Assembly: GCA_022767345.1 (NCBI GenBank)
Contig: JALEOD010000012.1
Span: forward strand, 1 to 56,641
Source: Emergencia sp.
Lineage (GTDB): Bacteria; Bacillota; Clostridia; Peptostreptococcales; Anaerovoracaceae
Reading direction: 5' to 3'
DNA length: 56,641 nucleotides
The notes below the pieces were generated by a model. That model made no database searches, was not told the origin of the DNA, and saw only the letters and a program-made list of their open reading frames with translations. This document shows, piece after piece, positions 1 to 7,647 of the stretch (its first letter is position 1; each line of letters starts with the position of its first letter). The position numbers and the translations under genes were made by a program.

Positions 1-148
1 GATAAAACTGTGGCAATACACTCCTTCAAATAGTCAAAGCTATAAAAAGCGATAAAAAGTCCACAGTGTTACTAACGATTATATCAAAGTTGAGAAGAAA
101 GGAGCGTATTGATGTATTTGGACTAAAGACATCATACAAGATTGTGCG

Positions 149-505
149 ATGAGAAAAATTACTTACACAGATAGAGATGGATATTTGTATCCTGACTTGA
201 AGCTTCATGAACAGGAAGAAATGGTTATTGGCAGATGGGGACAGAAGCATAAAAGATTTCTCAAGAAAACTAAAAAACTTACATACTACAGACTCCTGAC
301 CAGCGGAAAGCTGACTGCTTACCTTGTAGAAATTGACGAGCAAGCACAGGATATGTTTGATACTATCGTCAACCAGACAAAAGAAGTACACGGGATTACA
401 GAAAAATTGAAATCAGAAGATCCGATGGAATGGGTAAGGCAAATGAACTCGATAATGAATATGGCGGAGGAATTTGTGCTACAGGAGTTGGTGCATGACT
501 TATAA
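149..505 (+). CDS. TnpV-family transposon-associated protein
   Basis: The 118-residue product matches the TnpV family, small proteins of unknown biochemical function carried by clostridial mobilizable transposons. Family-like features are the N-terminal segment around DGYLYPDL, the central IGRWGQKHKRFL-like stretch, LLTSGKLTAYL near residue 50 and a C-terminal MEWVRQMN-like motif. Usual members are about this length, so it is probably whole, although no clear ribosome binding site precedes the chosen ATG. A better Shine-Dalgarno sequence (AAAGGAG near 100) serves a short frame that stops at once, which suggests the 5' end has been disturbed. It marks the left side of the accessory island. The family call is from recognised sequence pattern only. 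Confidence 0.6.
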   Translation: MRKITYTDRDGYLYPDLKLHEQEEMVIGRWGQKHKRFLKKTKKLTYYRLLTSGKLTAYLVEIDEQAQDMFDTIVNQTKEVHGITEKLKSEDPMEWVRQMNSIMNMAEEFVLQELVHDL

Positions 506-584
506 AAATATCAAAATCGCTATTTATGGTAAATACAAAATTGTCAATTTACTATAGAATGAATGTAAGATTGGAGGGGAGAAT

Positions 585-1046
585 ATGAATCAAAAAAGAA
601 TTGGCGATTTTGTTGCAACATTGCGAAAAGAAAAAGGAGTTACACAACAGGAATTAGGTGATTATCTCGGCGTTACAAATAAGACCGTTTCACGTTGGGA
701 GACTGGAAAATATATGCCGGATATAGCAATTATACCAGAACTGTGCAAGTTTTTTGGTATTAGCATAAATGAGTTGATTTGTGGTGAGCGTGTGGAAGAA
801 GAAATTTTCCGTAAACAAGCGGATTTGAACATACTAGACATCTTGACACGAGATAAAAGGTTACGGAGACAAAAGCAGTACAGTGAAATGTTGGGTGGAG
901 CAGGAACAGGATTGATTCTATCTGTTTTGTATAATCCTGATAGAGTCGAGACGACAGTTATTGCGGGGATCGGGCTAGTGATGATTGTTATTGGATGGTA
1001 TTTGCGAGCAAAGATAGATAAAAGTCCTGTAATGTTGAAAAGATAA
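585..1046 (+). CDS. XRE-family HTH regulator with C-terminal membrane segment
   Basis: The 153-residue protein begins with a helix-turn-helix domain (residues about 5-60: QQELGDYLGVTNKTVSRWE, then a KYMPD turn typical of the XRE/Cro family). After a charged linker, a hydrophobic stretch at about residues 108-136 should form one or two membrane helices. This layout is common among Firmicutes membrane-tethered XRE regulators encoded next to small membrane or toxin genes. The ATG follows a good ribosome binding site (TTGGAGGGGAG). The neighbour 160 bp downstream is a damaged LytTR regulator. The target is unknown; DNA binding is a family inference. Confidence 0.8.
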   Translation: MNQKRIGDFVATLRKEKGVTQQELGDYLGVTNKTVSRWETGKYMPDIAIIPELCKFFGISINELICGERVEEEIFRKQADLNILDILTRDKRLRRQKQYSEMLGGAGTGLILSVLYNPDRVETTVIAGIGLVMIVIGWYLRAKIDKSPVMLKR

Positions 1047-1204
1047 TAGGATGTGAAGATGTCAAAGATGAAAGGCGATAAGCTGTTATGCGGAGAACTT
1101 TCCCTTTTTCAATCTTCACCTGTCATATATTGTCCTCAAATGACATTGAATGGAGTTTCTATAAGATGTAAAATATATAGATAAATTTGTTTGGGGTGCT
1201 GCAT

Positions 1205-1900
1205 ATGATAGCGATTTTGATTGTTTCTCAAAATAACAAAATTAATGAGGTGTTGGCTTCAAGTATTATCGGAGGGGTAGAGGATACAGTAAGTATTATC
1301 TCCACAACGGATACTAATGAAGCAGAGAATATCATTAATAGTGAAAAAATTGACATTGATTTATTTATTTTTCAGGTTAAAATGAAACCCAAAAGTGGAA
1401 CAGTGCTTGAGTCTTTAATACGTCAGAAAAAGCGTTATCAGGACAAGCCCGTCTTACTTCTAACGAAACTTAGCTACAATATGGTAGGATATCCCCAACT
1501 TGCAGGATATGAAAGTTATAAGCGGAAAAACTATATTTCTATGCCAATAGAGAGAAATGATGTTCAAGCTAAATTATGTCTTTATTTGGACCAAATTCTA
1601 AAAGAGCAAAAAAAGCAGTTCCGAAATTTTATTTATCTTGAACACCAGCAAGGCGAGTTGGTTGTTGAAAGAAGGGATCTGCTTTATGCAGAGATACAAA
1701 ATAAACTTTTAACTATTCATTCGAACTCTGGAGTATTCGAGGTTAAAAGGACTACATTGCAGGAATTTTGTGCACAAGTCGGTTCGAATACCTTTGTGCA
1801 ATGCCATAAGAGTTTTGCTGTAAATGTAGAAGCCATCGACAAGATGATTCGCGATGGAAGACGCAACTGGATTGCTGTTTTCTCTGGAGGAGATACATGA
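1205..1900 (+). pseudogene. LytTR-type response regulator, truncated by in-frame TGA
   Basis: The open frame from ATG 1205 (ribosome binding site GGGGTG; an upstream TTG at 1187 is less likely) encodes 231 residues. A receiver-like N-terminal half (AILIVSQNNKINEVLASSI) is followed by a LytTR DNA-binding domain from about residue 135 (LEHQQGELVVERRDLLYAEIQ, then CHKSFAVNVEAIDKM). The frame stops at TGA 1898-1900. The same frame continues past it for 20 further codons to TAA 1961-1963, reading QISQTYYDDVKKKYMQTMTK, which matches the normal end of a LytTR domain (xISRxYYKxFKxKYM). The stop is therefore premature and removes the last strand/helix of the domain. The receiver half also lacks an obvious phosphoacceptor DD pair. 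Either it is a decaying gene or this is a sequencing error. Confidence 0.75.
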
Positions 1901-2045
1901 CAAATTTCACAAACATATTATGACGATGTGAAGAAAAAATATATGCAAACCATGACAAAATAAGGCGAATAAATCCCATTCGAGGCATCCCCATTGTATG
2001 AGTACCGCTACACTTCTATACTTATCTTCAATAGGAGGTAGCAAA

Positions 2046-2648
2046 ATGAAAAATAGAGTATTGACAGTTAAAGAGTATGGATTTTGGTATAAAAATCATC
2101 TTTGTGCAGATTTTCCAGCTAATGAGATTAAACCCTTAGAAGATATTATAGATCTTCAAGCAAGCGGGAAATACGATGTTATTGTATATGAGGAGGGAGA
2201 TTGTATTGTAGGGTATGCGACTATTTGGAAACACAAAGGTAATTCTGCATACTTACTGGATTATTTAGGAGTGCCTGAAAGCCTGCGAAATAAGGGTATA
2301 GGAAGAAAAATTTTGCGTAGCTTGAAAGCAGATGTTATTGCGTTGGAGCAGAACCTTAATATATGTCTAATTTTAGAATCTGAAACACCGTTTGAAAACG
2401 ACAATTCCGAAGAAAATGAAATTCGGAAGAGAAGAATCGGTTTTTATGAACGAAATGGGTGGGTAAAAATGTATGAAATGGCTACATGTGGTATGCGGTT
2501 TAATGCGATGTCCTATGAAGTTGTACCAGATAATCTTGATCTCATAAAGGTTGAACATAAAAAGGTTTATGAAGAAAAACGAACAGATGTAATCATACCT
2601 TTACCTAAAGGAGATATCCCGCCTTTGCCATATTGGATGAAAGAATAA
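2046..2648 (+). CDS. GNAT-family N-acetyltransferase
   Basis: This 200-residue protein is a Gcn5-related N-acetyltransferase, a family that transfers acetyl from acetyl-CoA to an amine. The acetyl-CoA binding motif is visible as LDYLGVPESLRNKGIGRKIL (residues about 75-95, the R/Q-x-x-G-x-G/A pattern), followed by the FYERNGW element seen near the end of GNAT folds. The start at 2046 is chosen because ATAGGAGGTAGC lies 5-12 bp upstream; an upstream ATG at 1998 lacks such a site. The substrate is unknown. Its lone position in an accessory island would suit a small-molecule or antibiotic-modifying role, but nothing in the sequence proves that. Confidence 0.8.
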   Translation: MKNRVLTVKEYGFWYKNHLCADFPANEIKPLEDIIDLQASGKYDVIVYEEGDCIVGYATIWKHKGNSAYLLDYLGVPESLRNKGIGRKILRSLKADVIALEQNLNICLILESETPFENDNSEENEIRKRRIGFYERNGWVKMYEMATCGMRFNAMSYEVVPDNLDLIKVEHKKVYEEKRTDVIIPLPKGDIPPLPYWMKE

Positions 2649-2754
2649 TTAGAAATTAGATATCTATTGGAATAAAAAAAGAAAAATATTTAGCAATATT
2701 TAACAAATAGCAATGAAACAGGTAAAATTGTCATTTTGATGATATATCAACATG

Positions 2755-2783
2755 TTGACAATACGCAACAAATGGAATAAAAT
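2755..2783 (+). promoter_or_regulatory. Near-consensus sigma-A promoter of an orphan transcript
   Basis: TTGACA (2755-2760), a 17-bp spacer and TAAAAT (2778-2783) make a near-perfect sigma-A promoter. No open frame follows before the strong terminator at 2846-2884, so the expected product is a roughly 90-nt RNA. Confidence 0.6.
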
Positions 2784-2787
2784 AAAA

Positions 2788-2884
2788 ACGTGGAAACCGG
2801 ACGGTTGCCACTAGAGATAACTAATCAACAAGAATTAATCTAATCAAATAGACCTCTGTTGCCGCAGACGGTCTATTTTTCTTT
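2788..2884 (+). ncRNA. Candidate small RNA, antisense to a convergent small ORF
   Basis: The segment is bounded by a consensus promoter (2755-2783) and a Rho-independent terminator (9-bp stem AAATAGACC/GGTCTATTT at 2846-2854 and 2870-2878, then TTTCTTTAT). There is no coding frame with a ribosome binding site. The RNA would end over the stop codon of a small hydrophobic ORF read from the opposite strand (stop 2873-2875). That convergent, 3'-overlapping layout is typical of Fst/TxpA-like type I toxin-antitoxin loci. Existence of the RNA is inferred from signals only. Confidence 0.4.
2846..2884 (+). terminator. Rho-independent terminator of the orphan transcript
   Basis: A perfect 9-bp stem (2846-2854 with 2870-2878) and a 15-nt loop are followed by TTTCTTTAT on the plus strand. 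The right arm overlaps the stop codon of the minus-strand small ORF. Confidence 0.75.
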
Positions 2885-2971
2885 ATCTGTAAAGAATCTA
2901 TTATATAACTCACAAATGATGTAAACAGCACTTATGATGCTACAAATATCTCCGAGATATGTAAGAAACAT
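2873..2971 (-). CDS. Small hydrophobic peptide, possible type I toxin
   Basis: On the minus strand an ATG at 2971 follows a GAAGGGGGT ribosome binding site and opens a 32-residue frame: MFLTYLGDICSIISAVYIIC, then ELYNRFF and a charged TDKEK tail. The layout is one membrane helix followed by a short polar end, as in Fst/holin-like peptides. The same frame extends upstream to an ATG at 3028 (51 residues), but that codon has no ribosome binding site. The stop lies inside the terminator of a convergent candidate RNA. I do not recognise the exact family; the toxin idea rests on size, hydrophobicity and layout. Confidence 0.4.
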   Translation of the reverse strand: MFLTYLGDICSIISAVYIICELYNRFFTDKEK

Positions 2972-3230
2972 AGTGTATCTACCCCCTTCAAGAAAATTTC
3001 CTGCGAGGTTAGATGCAGCTCCTTTCATTCTGCTGTCGCAGGATGGTAGAGCAACCGTCTTTTAACCGCAATCGCTTATAAAAATGAATGAAAAATTCAG
3101 CTTTAGCGATTGGTTTCCACATTGAACTATATTATAAAAATTATGATGAAGCCTGTCAAGATTTGTTGCTGCAGTTATAGTTATTTGCTAAAATAATTTA
3201 TAATAAAGAAAGTGAAAATGAGGGATTTGA

Positions 3231-3692
3231 ATGAAAGCGCAGATAAATATAATTCGCGTAATGAGCATAATGACAATTATAAGTTTGATAATTTATTTCT
3301 ATTGCTACAGCATAGGGGATACCGAGAATCTATGGAAATGGACAGATGCTGTCGAAAATATAGCTTTGGGTATATTTGGAGGCTCTTTGATTGCTGTTAT
3401 TATAGCACTTGTTTCATATTTTGTTGAGAGAAGTAAGGAACTGGAAATATACTTTAATCAATACAAGAAAATTTTAGAACATGGTAGAAAATATCCAAAA
3501 GGCAATTTGTATGATGAAAAAGTAGAATGGTTCAATGTATATAAGGATTTAATGATTAGCTTTTCATCTCAGGCATCACGCATAAGTTTTATTGTTGGGA
3601 CAAAAAGCAAGAAGTACTTGATGCGAATAGCACAGTATTTGGTCCTATGTCAAGATTTAGTACAAGTTAAAATGAGATTTTCCTCATCTTAA
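3231..3692 (+). CDS. Membrane protein of unknown function, 3' end replaced by IS sequence
   Basis: The 153-residue product has two N-terminal hydrophobic segments (about residues 8-28 and 45-68, the second reading ALGIFGGSLIAVIIALVSYF), then a soluble part rich in lysine and tyrosine. I do not recognise a family. The reading frame runs into a palindrome at 3664-3696 that belongs to the neighbouring transposase remnant, and the stop at 3690-3692 overlaps the transposase stop on the other strand. The last dozen residues are therefore probably IS-derived and the native C-terminus lost. The promoter region (TTTGCTAAAATAATTTATAATAAAG) immediately upstream is AT-rich and plausible. Confidence 0.5.
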   Translation: MKAQINIIRVMSIMTIISLIIYFYCYSIGDTENLWKWTDAVENIALGIFGGSLIAVIIALVSYFVERSKELEIYFNQYKKILEHGRKYPKGNLYDEKVEWFNVYKDLMISFSSQASRISFIVGTKSKKYLMRIAQYLVLCQDLVQVKMRFSSS

Positions 3693-3696
3693 CTTG
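3664..3696. repeat. Palindrome at the end of the IS remnant
   Basis: CAAGTTAAAATGAG (3664-3677) pairs with CTCATCTTAACTTG (3683-3696) around a short loop, with one mismatch. It lies across the stop codons of the convergent membrane-protein gene and transposase fragment. It may be an IS end structure or a transcription stop. Confidence 0.5.
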
Positions 3697-3963
3697 CCAC
3701 TAGCAATTCGTCATTCCGGATTCTGCGATACAATGCTTCGTAGTCATTTGGAGACATATAGTCGCAATGACTATGAATACGTTTTGTATTGTAGAAGGCT
3801 TCCAGATATTCGAAAACCAAGCGGTATGCATGATCATAATCGCGGATTTTGAAGCGGTTCAGCCATTCACGTTTGATCAATGAATGGAATGATTCAATAC
3901 ATGCGTTGTCCCAAGGGTAAGCTTTTTTCGAATAGCTACACTGTATACCGGCAGTTATCCTCT
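3689..3963 (-). mobile_element. IS3-family transposase C-terminal remnant
   Basis: The minus strand encodes the C-terminal third of an IS3-type (IS150-like) DDE transposase. Beginning near 3963 it reads GIQCSYSKKAYPWDNACIES, then FHSLIKREWLNRF and FYNTKRIHSHCDYMSPNDYE. These are the YS-K-DNA-ES-F-LK-E block carrying the catalytic glutamate and the usual HS-x-YxSP tail. The N-terminal helix-turn-helix and the first two catalytic aspartates are absent and the frame closes just upstream, so it cannot transpose. It separates the truncated membrane protein gene from the antitoxin gene and probably records the insertion that damaged the former. Confidence 0.85.
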
Positions 3964-4031
3964 ATACTGTTTTGAAGAGGGATTATGGAGAATACAAGAT
4001 CAAGGATTGAGCGTAAATTGGAGGTGCAGTC

Positions 4032-5057
4032 GTGAAGGTGATAGAAACAAAGATGAGACTTTGTGCAAGCTGCATGGAAGAGCATCCGGTTCAGGTTGTT
4101 CGTGTAGAGGAAGAGAATCGCTTCAAAGGTGAAACAATTCAATATGAGGGGTGTTATTGGTACTGCAATCGTTCAGATGAGTTTTATGCTGATGAACGAA
4201 TGATGTCGACAAATGATCAGGCGATGAAAGATACCTATCGAAGAAAGAAGGGCCTTTTAACTGCAGAGGATATTATTGCAATTCGTGGAAAATACAGTAT
4301 CATGCAGACGGATTTCTGTGTGCTTTTAGGCTGGGGAGCAAAGACAATTACTCGTTATGAAGGTCATCAGGTGCAAGATCAAGCACATGACAGTATTTTA
4401 AGAAAAATAGATCAGGATCCCGAGTGGTTTCTCTCACTGTTAAATTCGGCAAAACATTTGCTTCCGCAGGAAGCCTATCAAAAGTATCAGGCAGCAGGAT
4501 TAAGAGAGTTTGAAAAAAATCGAGACATCTATTTACAGAAAGCAATTCTTGCGAGCTATGCGCATTATACGGATAATCTATCGTATAATGGAGGAGCAGA
4601 GCTTTCCTTAGAGAAGGTAGCACAGGCTATACGCTATTTTGTAAACTCCGGGCAGGTAACAAGCCTTTATAAGATAAAGCTGATGAAACTGCTATGGTAT
4701 GCAGACGCACTTTCATATAAACGCAGAAATTTCGCAATGACAGGCCTTGTTTATAGGGCATTACCCATGGGCGCTGTTCCAATTGGTCATGGGGCAATCA
4801 TTGGATTGAGCGGAGTGCACTATGAGGAAATAGAAATAGGAGCTGGAATCGTGTATAAGTTCTTACCGACAGAGAATCGGGATTATTCTCTGCTTACAGT
4901 TGATGATCTGGATATTTTGGATACTGTGATACAACATTTTGGAAAGAAATCCAAAGACGAGATTGTAGAAAGTATGCGCCGGGAGGAGGCTTACAAGAAG
5001 ACTAAAATACGGGAAATTATCCGGTATGATGATACAAAGAGTCTAAGTATTGAGTAA
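4032..5057 (+). CDS. Zinc-finger/HTH/Panacea (DUF4065)-type antitoxin-like protein
   Basis: The 341-residue protein has three parts. An N-terminal zinc-ribbon has CxxC at residues about 11-14 and a CYWYC pair further on. A central MqsA/XRE-like helix-turn-helix reads YSIMQTDFCVLLGWGAKTIT followed by RYEGHQ (residues about 90-125). A C-terminal SocA/Panacea (DUF4065) domain (about 190-300) includes LYKIKLMKLLWYADALSYK. Panacea domains are known as versatile antitoxin modules that neutralise diverse adjacent toxins. The GTG start is supported by TTGGAGGTG. No intact toxin gene is next to it: upstream is an IS remnant and downstream a broken relative. It may be an orphan antitoxin or a regulator. 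Confidence 0.75.
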   Translation: MKVIETKMRLCASCMEEHPVQVVRVEEENRFKGETIQYEGCYWYCNRSDEFYADERMMSTNDQAMKDTYRRKKGLLTAEDIIAIRGKYSIMQTDFCVLLGWGAKTITRYEGHQVQDQAHDSILRKIDQDPEWFLSLLNSAKHLLPQEAYQKYQAAGLREFEKNRDIYLQKAILASYAHYTDNLSYNGGAELSLEKVAQAIRYFVNSGQVTSLYKIKLMKLLWYADALSYKRRNFAMTGLVYRALPMGAVPIGHGAIIGLSGVHYEEIEIGAGIVYKFLPTENRDYSLLTVDDLDILDTVIQHFGKKSKDEIVESMRREEAYKKTKIREIIRYDDTKSLSIE

Positions 5058-5144
5058 GAGAATACTGTTGCACACATAAATGCTGTGATATCTGTAAAGA
5101 GCTGAAGGGTTTGCTAATCAAGAAGTAAATTGGAGGTGACCGTT

Positions 5145-5394
5145 ATGACAGAAAAAGGAAGAAGAGATTTCTGTATAGAATGCAGAAAAGAAACTGCGTA
5201 TTTTTGCGGAAGAGGAACATTATAAAAAACATAAAGGATAAGGATTACACATTTGAAATTGCTGTGGCTGTTTGCGCTGAATGCGGTGAGGAAATGAGCA
5301 TTCCGGGTCTTATTGATAAGAATGTTCAGTAAATCGATGAGCAGTACAGAATGGCAGAAAGTCTTGTGTCGATTGAAGACATAGAAAAACTAGG
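5145..5394 (+). pseudogene. Degenerate second Panacea/MqsA-like antitoxin, N-terminal part
   Basis: ATG 5145 follows a good ribosome binding site (TTGGAGGTGACC) and starts MTEKGRRDFCIECRKETAYF. It is then thrown out of frame by a one-base loss in a T run; the next frame continues RKRNIIKNIKDKDYTFEIAV, then CAECGEEMSIPGLIDKNVQ. TAA replaces a sense codon at about 5329, after which IDEQYRMAESLVSIEDIEKL follows in frame. This is the zinc-ribbon N-terminus of the same family as the gene at 4032, but the HTH and Panacea domains are gone. A terminator-like hairpin follows at once. Confidence 0.75.
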
Positions 5395-5402
5395 AGTAAA
5401 TA

Positions 5403-5436
5403 AAAACTTAGGGGGAATTTCTCCTAAGTTTTAATT
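5403..5436 (+). terminator. Terminator-like hairpin after antitoxin pseudogene
   Basis: AAAACTTAGG (5403-5412) pairs with CCTAAGTTTT (5423-5432), a perfect 10-bp stem ending in a T run. Confidence 0.7.
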
Positions 5437-5449
5437 AGAGAGAGATTCT

Positions 5450-5584
5450 ATGAAGAAACTCATAAATAGAGCCCCCTACTTAAGCAGGCTGATTGATAAA
5501 AAAGAAAATGGCTTGATTAAGATTATTACTGGAAGTAAACGATGTGGAAAAAAACGAAGGGACTATCGCTTCGAACTGGCCTAA
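5450..5584 (+). pseudogene. AAA ATPase (DUF4143-type) N-terminal fragment
   Basis: ATG 5450 opens a 44-codon frame, MKKLINRAPYLSRLIDKKEN then GLIKIITGSKRCGKK. This is the usual start of the clostridial ATP-binding proteins with a C-terminal DUF4143 domain, where the Walker A reads GxRRxGKS. Here the serine/threonine after GK is replaced and the homology ends at once at a hairpin (from 5556). More than 350 residues are missing, so the fragment is a remnant. Confidence 0.6.
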
Positions 5585-5609
5585 TCGGTCAGCTATGCGA
5601 TGGTCCCTT
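5556..5609. repeat. Nested hairpin at the breakpoint of the ATPase fragment
   Basis: AAGGGACTATCGC pairs with GCGATGGTCCCTT across about 50 bp (one G-U), with an inner ACTGGCC/GGTCAGC pairing. It sits exactly where the ATPase homology ends and the convergent XRE pseudogene's tail begins. It could be an insertion scar, a mobile-element end or a two-way terminator. Confidence 0.45.
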
Positions 5610-5658
5610 CAGTCTTTCCATCAACATAGTCGCTGACAGATTTACAGCCTTGCCTTAG

Positions 5659-5891
5659 TTAGCGCTTCGCAGTATTTCCGAAGATTAAATAATCGACGGA
5701 AACATTTAGGATTTGGATGAGCAGTGCGAATTTTGGCATAGAGAGACCTCTGTTGCCGCATTCGATGTCAGCGAGAAACTTAGATGTAACATCCAAAGAC
5801 TCTGCGAGTTGCTCTCTGGAAAGATGTGCTTTTCTCTGCTGATGCGGATGCGTTCACCCATTCCTATCCGGTCAAATTCTTTTAATGTCAT
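5659..5891 (-). pseudogene. XRE-family HTH regulator broken by one-base frameshift
   Basis: The minus strand carries a good ribosome binding site (AAAGGAGG) and ATG 5891, reading MTLKEFDRIGMGERIRISRE. After a run of four A (plus-strand T 5830-5833) the frame must shift by one base to continue as HLSREQLAESLDVTSKFLAD, then IECGNRGLSMPKFALLIQIL and VSVDYLIFGNTAKR to TAA at 5659. With one A restored the product is a 77-residue helix-turn-helix protein of the common clostridial type (an RKAHLSREQLAE-like motif, then DIECGNRGLS). The loss of one A in a homopolymer could be a true mutation, phase variation or a read error. Confidence 0.8.
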
Positions 5892-6174
5892 ATCCTATTT
5901 ACCTCCTTTCGTTCTTGATGATTTTGGTATGACATAAGTAGCATGGCATTGTCAAGAATAAAAATGAGAATAGGTCAGATTGACCTAAAATACTGTAAAG
6001 ATTCGCCTAATCGGGAGATAATCAGGAGATTCTGGCGGGACTTTGGCGATTTTGCCTGGCTATTTTACCTGGCCTTTTTCGCTTTGTGTTAAAAAACTCC
6101 CTGTTTATCGCAAGCTATCTATGATATACTTGATGCAGAAATGATTTTTTTTAATGAACGGAGCACAATGCACG

Positions 6175-7647
6175 ATGCGAAATCTTGAACCGATTACGGA
6201 AACAGCTTATCTGACAGCGATCAATGCACCTCGTTACCGCAAGATTATGAGGATATTTTTTATTGAAAATGAAAAGATGCATTACAGATTGTATAAGGAA
6301 GACGTGTTGGAGCGGCTGCAGAGAGAAGAGGGCTACGAAAATTATCCCATGGAGCAGCTGAAACAGGATTTGGACGCTCTGGTAGAGTGGAAGAACCTGA
6401 CGCCGCTGCAGGATCCGAGGAGAGTTTATACCATTGCTGACTATAAGAATAAGCAGTTTCGTTATACCATGTCGGAGCGGGCTGTCGAAATTGAGCGGTT
6501 GACTGTGCGCCTTGAGAATTTATTTGTGGAGACAGGCAGTCTTTCGACCAATCTTTTCGTACGCCTGGCGGATAGTCTGAATTCAGCGCATCGCCTGCAG
6601 AACGGCAGTTTAAAAGAAGTCAACGAATGGTGGAAAAACCTGCAGGAGGATTTCAAGCGGCTGAATCAGAATTATAAAGATTATTTAAGAGAGTTTTATT
6701 CGGGAAAATCTGAAAAACTGTTAAAGTCTATCGAGTTTATTGTTCATAAGGATCGTTTTATTTCCTATTTGAAGGAGTTTGTGCAGGAACTGCAGCGGCA
6801 TGCAAACAGCATTACCTTAATTTTGGAGAGAGAATCTGAATTGATTGAAAAGACGCTGCTGGAGCGGGTTGTGGAGAGTGAAATGGATATTCCCCATGCG
6901 CTGTCTGAACAAAGCGATAACCGGGAAGACAGAATTCGCGAGTCGGTATATGGAAAATGGGAGACTTTGAAGGGCTGGTTTCTCGGATCGGCAGAAAGGA
7001 CCAGCGAGAGCAGCCAGATTCTGGAGATTACCAACGATATTATCAGAACGCTGATTCAGAATGCGTCACTGATTGTGCAGATGCAGAACTGGGGAATCAG
7101 CAGAAAAGAAGATTATTTAAAGTTTATGGAGCTGTTTAGCAGGTGTGCGAGTCTGGAAGAAGCCCACAAGTTGTCAGCCCATGTATTCGGTGTGCAGCAG
7201 ATTGCTCACCTGAAGGCAAACGGGGAACGGAGTACAGACAGAATTAGCAGCGGCGTTTATGAGGAGCCTGCCATGGAGTATCTGCTGAGGCCACATACCA
7301 GGTCGTATAAACCGAGGAAGGACAGGCAGGGATTTGCCGATAAAACCATGGAAAAGCTTGCCCAGAAGAATCGGTATCTGAGAAAGCTGGAAGACGAGAA
7401 AGCCATGGTGATGCGATATATTTGCGACGGCAAACTGGATGTTTCTTCCATTGAAGAAGTCGTGACGGAAACTGTCCGTATTACGCTGCTGCAGTGGATT
7501 TCGCAGGCTGCCCTTTCCGGCAGCAGGATGGGCCGGACAGAGTATGGACAGGCTTTTAGGCTGGCGCAAAAGCCTGGAACCTGCGTGTTGAAATGCGAAG
7601 ACGGTGATTTGACGATGCCTGCGTATGTGTTGGAGTTTGAAGAATGA
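6175..7647 (+). CDS. jetA: Wadjet anti-plasmid system protein JetA
   Basis: First gene of a four-gene Wadjet locus, an SMC-like system that recognises and cleaves closed circular plasmid DNA. The 490-residue acidic, helix-rich protein fits the JetA role, the kleisin-like partner equivalent to MukF/MksF, with a winged-helix-like N-terminus and long helical segments. I assign it mainly from size and position before JetB-JetC-JetD. The start at 6175 (MRNLEPITETAYLTAINAPR) is preferred over ATG 6154 because CGGAG at 6159-6163 lies upstream of it; spacing is a little long. jetB overlaps its stop by 4 bp (ATGA), implying translational coupling. A weak TATACT (6125-6130) is the best promoter candidate. 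Confidence 0.8.
   Translation: MRNLEPITETAYLTAINAPRYRKIMRIFFIENEKMHYRLYKEDVLERLQREEGYENYPMEQLKQDLDALVEWKNLTPLQDPRRVYTIADYKNKQFRYTMSERAVEIERLTVRLENLFVETGSLSTNLFVRLADSLNSAHRLQNGSLKEVNEWWKNLQEDFKRLNQNYKDYLREFYSGKSEKLLKSIEFIVHKDRFISYLKEFVQELQRHANSITLILERESELIEKTLLERVVESEMDIPHALSEQSDNREDRIRESVYGKWETLKGWFLGSAERTSESSQILEITNDIIRTLIQNASLIVQMQNWGISRKEDYLKFMELFSRCASLEEAHKLSAHVFGVQQIAHLKANGERSTDRISSGVYEEPAMEYLLRPHTRSYKPRKDRQGFADKTMEKLAQKNRYLRKLEDEKAMVMRYICDGKLDVSSIEEVVTETVRITLLQWISQAALSGSRMGRTEYGQAFRLAQKPGTCVLKCEDGDLTMPAYVLEFEE

Noticed and set aside
1898-1900. TGA in the LytTR gene as selenocysteine codon
   Set aside because: No SECIS-like hairpin directly downstream and no selenoprotein is known in LytTR regulators.
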